A DNA stretch of 64,000 nt, taken from Geomonas paludis (lineage in GTDB: Bacteria; Desulfobacterota; Desulfuromonadia; Geobacterales; Geobacteraceae). The DNA is taken from assembly GCF_014193585.1 (NCBI RefSeq), contig NZ_BLXY01000001.1, positions 478,033-542,032 on the forward strand, given 5' to 3'. Positions 63,099 to 64,000 of this stretch are shown piece by piece (position 1 is the stretch's first letter; every line of letters begins with the position of its first letter). The notes under the pieces were generated by a model. It did no database searches. It saw only the letters and a program-made list of their open reading frames with translations, and was not told the DNA's origin. A program made the translations under genes and the position numbers.

Positions 63099-63242
63099 GG
63101 GATGTCGGCAGAATCCCCTCACCCTGACCCTCTCCCAGAGGGAGAGGGGATTGTGGACCACGGGATGGGTGAAGCTGCCATCTGCGACGCTGGTTGCGCC
63201 TTCCCCCCCACCCTGACCCTCCCCCGCCAGGGGGGGAGGGGA
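63059..63242. repeat. Three family A repeats at and after the pdxA end
   Basis: Copies lie at 63059-63103 (overlapping the end of pdxA), 63115-63150 and 63203-63242. They alternate in orientation and fill the 166-bp gap to the next gene, leaving only a short leader with AAGGA. Confidence 0.75.
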
Positions 63243-63264
63243 ATGTACGAAAGGAACCGCTGAT

Positions 63265-64000
63265 ATGAAATGGAAGAAATACCTCCTCTGGGGCGCCGGC
63301 CTTTTTGCCGTGTACGCCATTTACGTCGCCGTCTCGCTCTTTTTCCTGCCGCCGGTCACCGCGCTCAAGGACAAGAAGACCAACATGACCATCCAGGTCA
63401 AGGACTGGCAGGGCAATTACCACCCGCTGGTGGTCGGTCCCAAGAACCGCTACTGGACCCCCCTTTCCCAGATCCCCTCGGAGATGAAGTGGGCCGTGAT
63501 CCTCGCCGAGGACGCCTCTTTCTACAAGCACGAGGGGATCGACGTGAAGGCGATCAAGGAGGCGATCAAGTACGACCTGGAGAAGCAGAGCTTCGCCCGC
63601 GGCGCCTCCACCATCACCCAGCAGGTGGCGAAGAACCTGTTCCTCTCCCGGGAGAAGACCCTGACCCGCAAGGCGAAGGAGCTCTACCTGGCCAAGCGCA
63701 TGGAGCAGGAGATCACCAAGGGGCGCATCATCGAACTCTACCTGAACGTGATCGAACTGGGGCCCATGGTACACGGCATCGGCCACGGGGCGCGCTACTA
63801 CTTCGGCAAGTCCCCGGCCGCGCTCACCCCGCGCGAATGCGCCTTCCTGGCGGCCATGCTCCCGGGGCCGCGCGTCGCCTACAACCCGTACAAGAACCTG
63901 GACAAGGTGCTCAAGCGTTCCAACATGATCCTCAGGCTCTTGGCCAACAAGGGGGTCCTTTCCTCCGGCGAGTACCAGGCGGCGTTGGCCGAGATGCCCA
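63265..64000 (+). CDS. Peptidoglycan glycosyltransferase (GT51, MtgA or PBP1-like), partial
   Basis: The gene runs off the right edge; 245 residues are visible. An N-terminal membrane anchor (YLLWGAGLFAVYAIYVAVSL) is followed by the GT51 domain. The catalytic Glu motif is EDASFYKHEGID, then RGASTITQQVAKNLFLSREK, RKAKELYLAKRMEQ, ELYLNVIELG and YYFGKSP. It polymerises lipid II glycan strands in the periplasm. It cannot be told here whether a penicillin-binding transpeptidase domain follows, so monofunctional MtgA and class A PBP both remain open. The start is ATG with AAGGA upstream. Confidence 0.88.
   Translation, partial: MKWKKYLLWGAGLFAVYAIYVAVSLFFLPPVTALKDKKTNMTIQVKDWQGNYHPLVVGPKNRYWTPLSQIPSEMKWAVILAEDASFYKHEGIDVKAIKEAIKYDLEKQSFARGASTITQQVAKNLFLSREKTLTRKAKELYLAKRMEQEITKGRIIELYLNVIELGPMVHGIGHGARYYFGKSPAALTPRECAFLAAMLPGPRVAYNPYKNLDKVLKRSNMILRLLANKGVLSSGEYQAALAEMP

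Overview
The window looks like chromosome of a high-GC Desulfobacterota bacterium of the Geobacter/Geomonas type. This rests on the composition, on a CooA-controlled carbon monoxide dehydrogenase locus, on a LEPR-XLL giant protein with its own export genes, and on several families of GC-rich intergenic palindromes. The genus is an inference from gene content, because no 16S gene is present.

Layout. (1) 1-5457: type I restriction-modification operon in the order hsdR (3' end only), hsdS, an AAA ATPase, a small TOPRIM-like protein, hsdM. The genes overlap or abut except for a repeat-bearing 88-bp gap after hsdS. (2) 5636-6154: dCTP deaminase. (3) 6301-45451: an export island. A short periplasmic adaptor is divergent from a 29.9-kb gene for a 9,955-residue protein. 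That protein has an N-terminal LEPR-XLL motif, several kinds of beta-rich repeat, RTX calcium repeats, two lectin-like domains and a C-terminal metzincin peptidase site. Downstream on the same strand lie a DUF3467 protein, a GAF-HlyD fusion, a PqqD-like/M50 protease/HlyD fusion and a shortened SecA paralogue. A TolC-family outer-membrane protein converges on them. No ABC transporter is present. I read this as a dedicated export machine for the giant protein with a SecA-like motor, and it is the best candidate for an undescribed system. (4) 45798-47172: an AT-rich two-gene island, a HEPN-like protein plus a one-pass membrane protein, probably transferred. (5) 47705-49432: a REC-HisKA-HATPase-REC hybrid kinase on the minus strand. 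(6) 49688-57497: CO oxidation locus. It holds a CooA-like regulator, a perfect CooA-type palindrome, a fused CooL-CooX, CooU, CooH, HypA, CooF, CooS and a CooC with a histidine-rich head. The membrane subunits CooM and CooK are absent. (7) 57942-64000: a REC-PilZ response regulator, UvrD/PcrA helicase, a glycine-zipper lipoprotein, PdxA and the start of a glycosyltransferase-51 peptidoglycan synthase.

Intergenic DNA is crowded with at least four repeat families. One family (CCCTCACC...CTCTCCC...GGGAGAGGG) is also translated in frame inside three proteins: the HsdS tail, the CooU head and the PdxA tail. A second, near GGGGACTGGCTCCGCCAGG, sits just after stop codons and probably folds as a 3'-end hairpin.

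How the parts work together. CO entering the cell should bind haem in the CooA-like regulator, which would switch on the operon at 50616. CooS oxidises CO and CooF passes electrons to the CooLXUH hydrogenase module, while HypA and CooC supply nickel. In the export island, a sigma-54-like promoter with paired upstream direct repeats would drive the giant gene.
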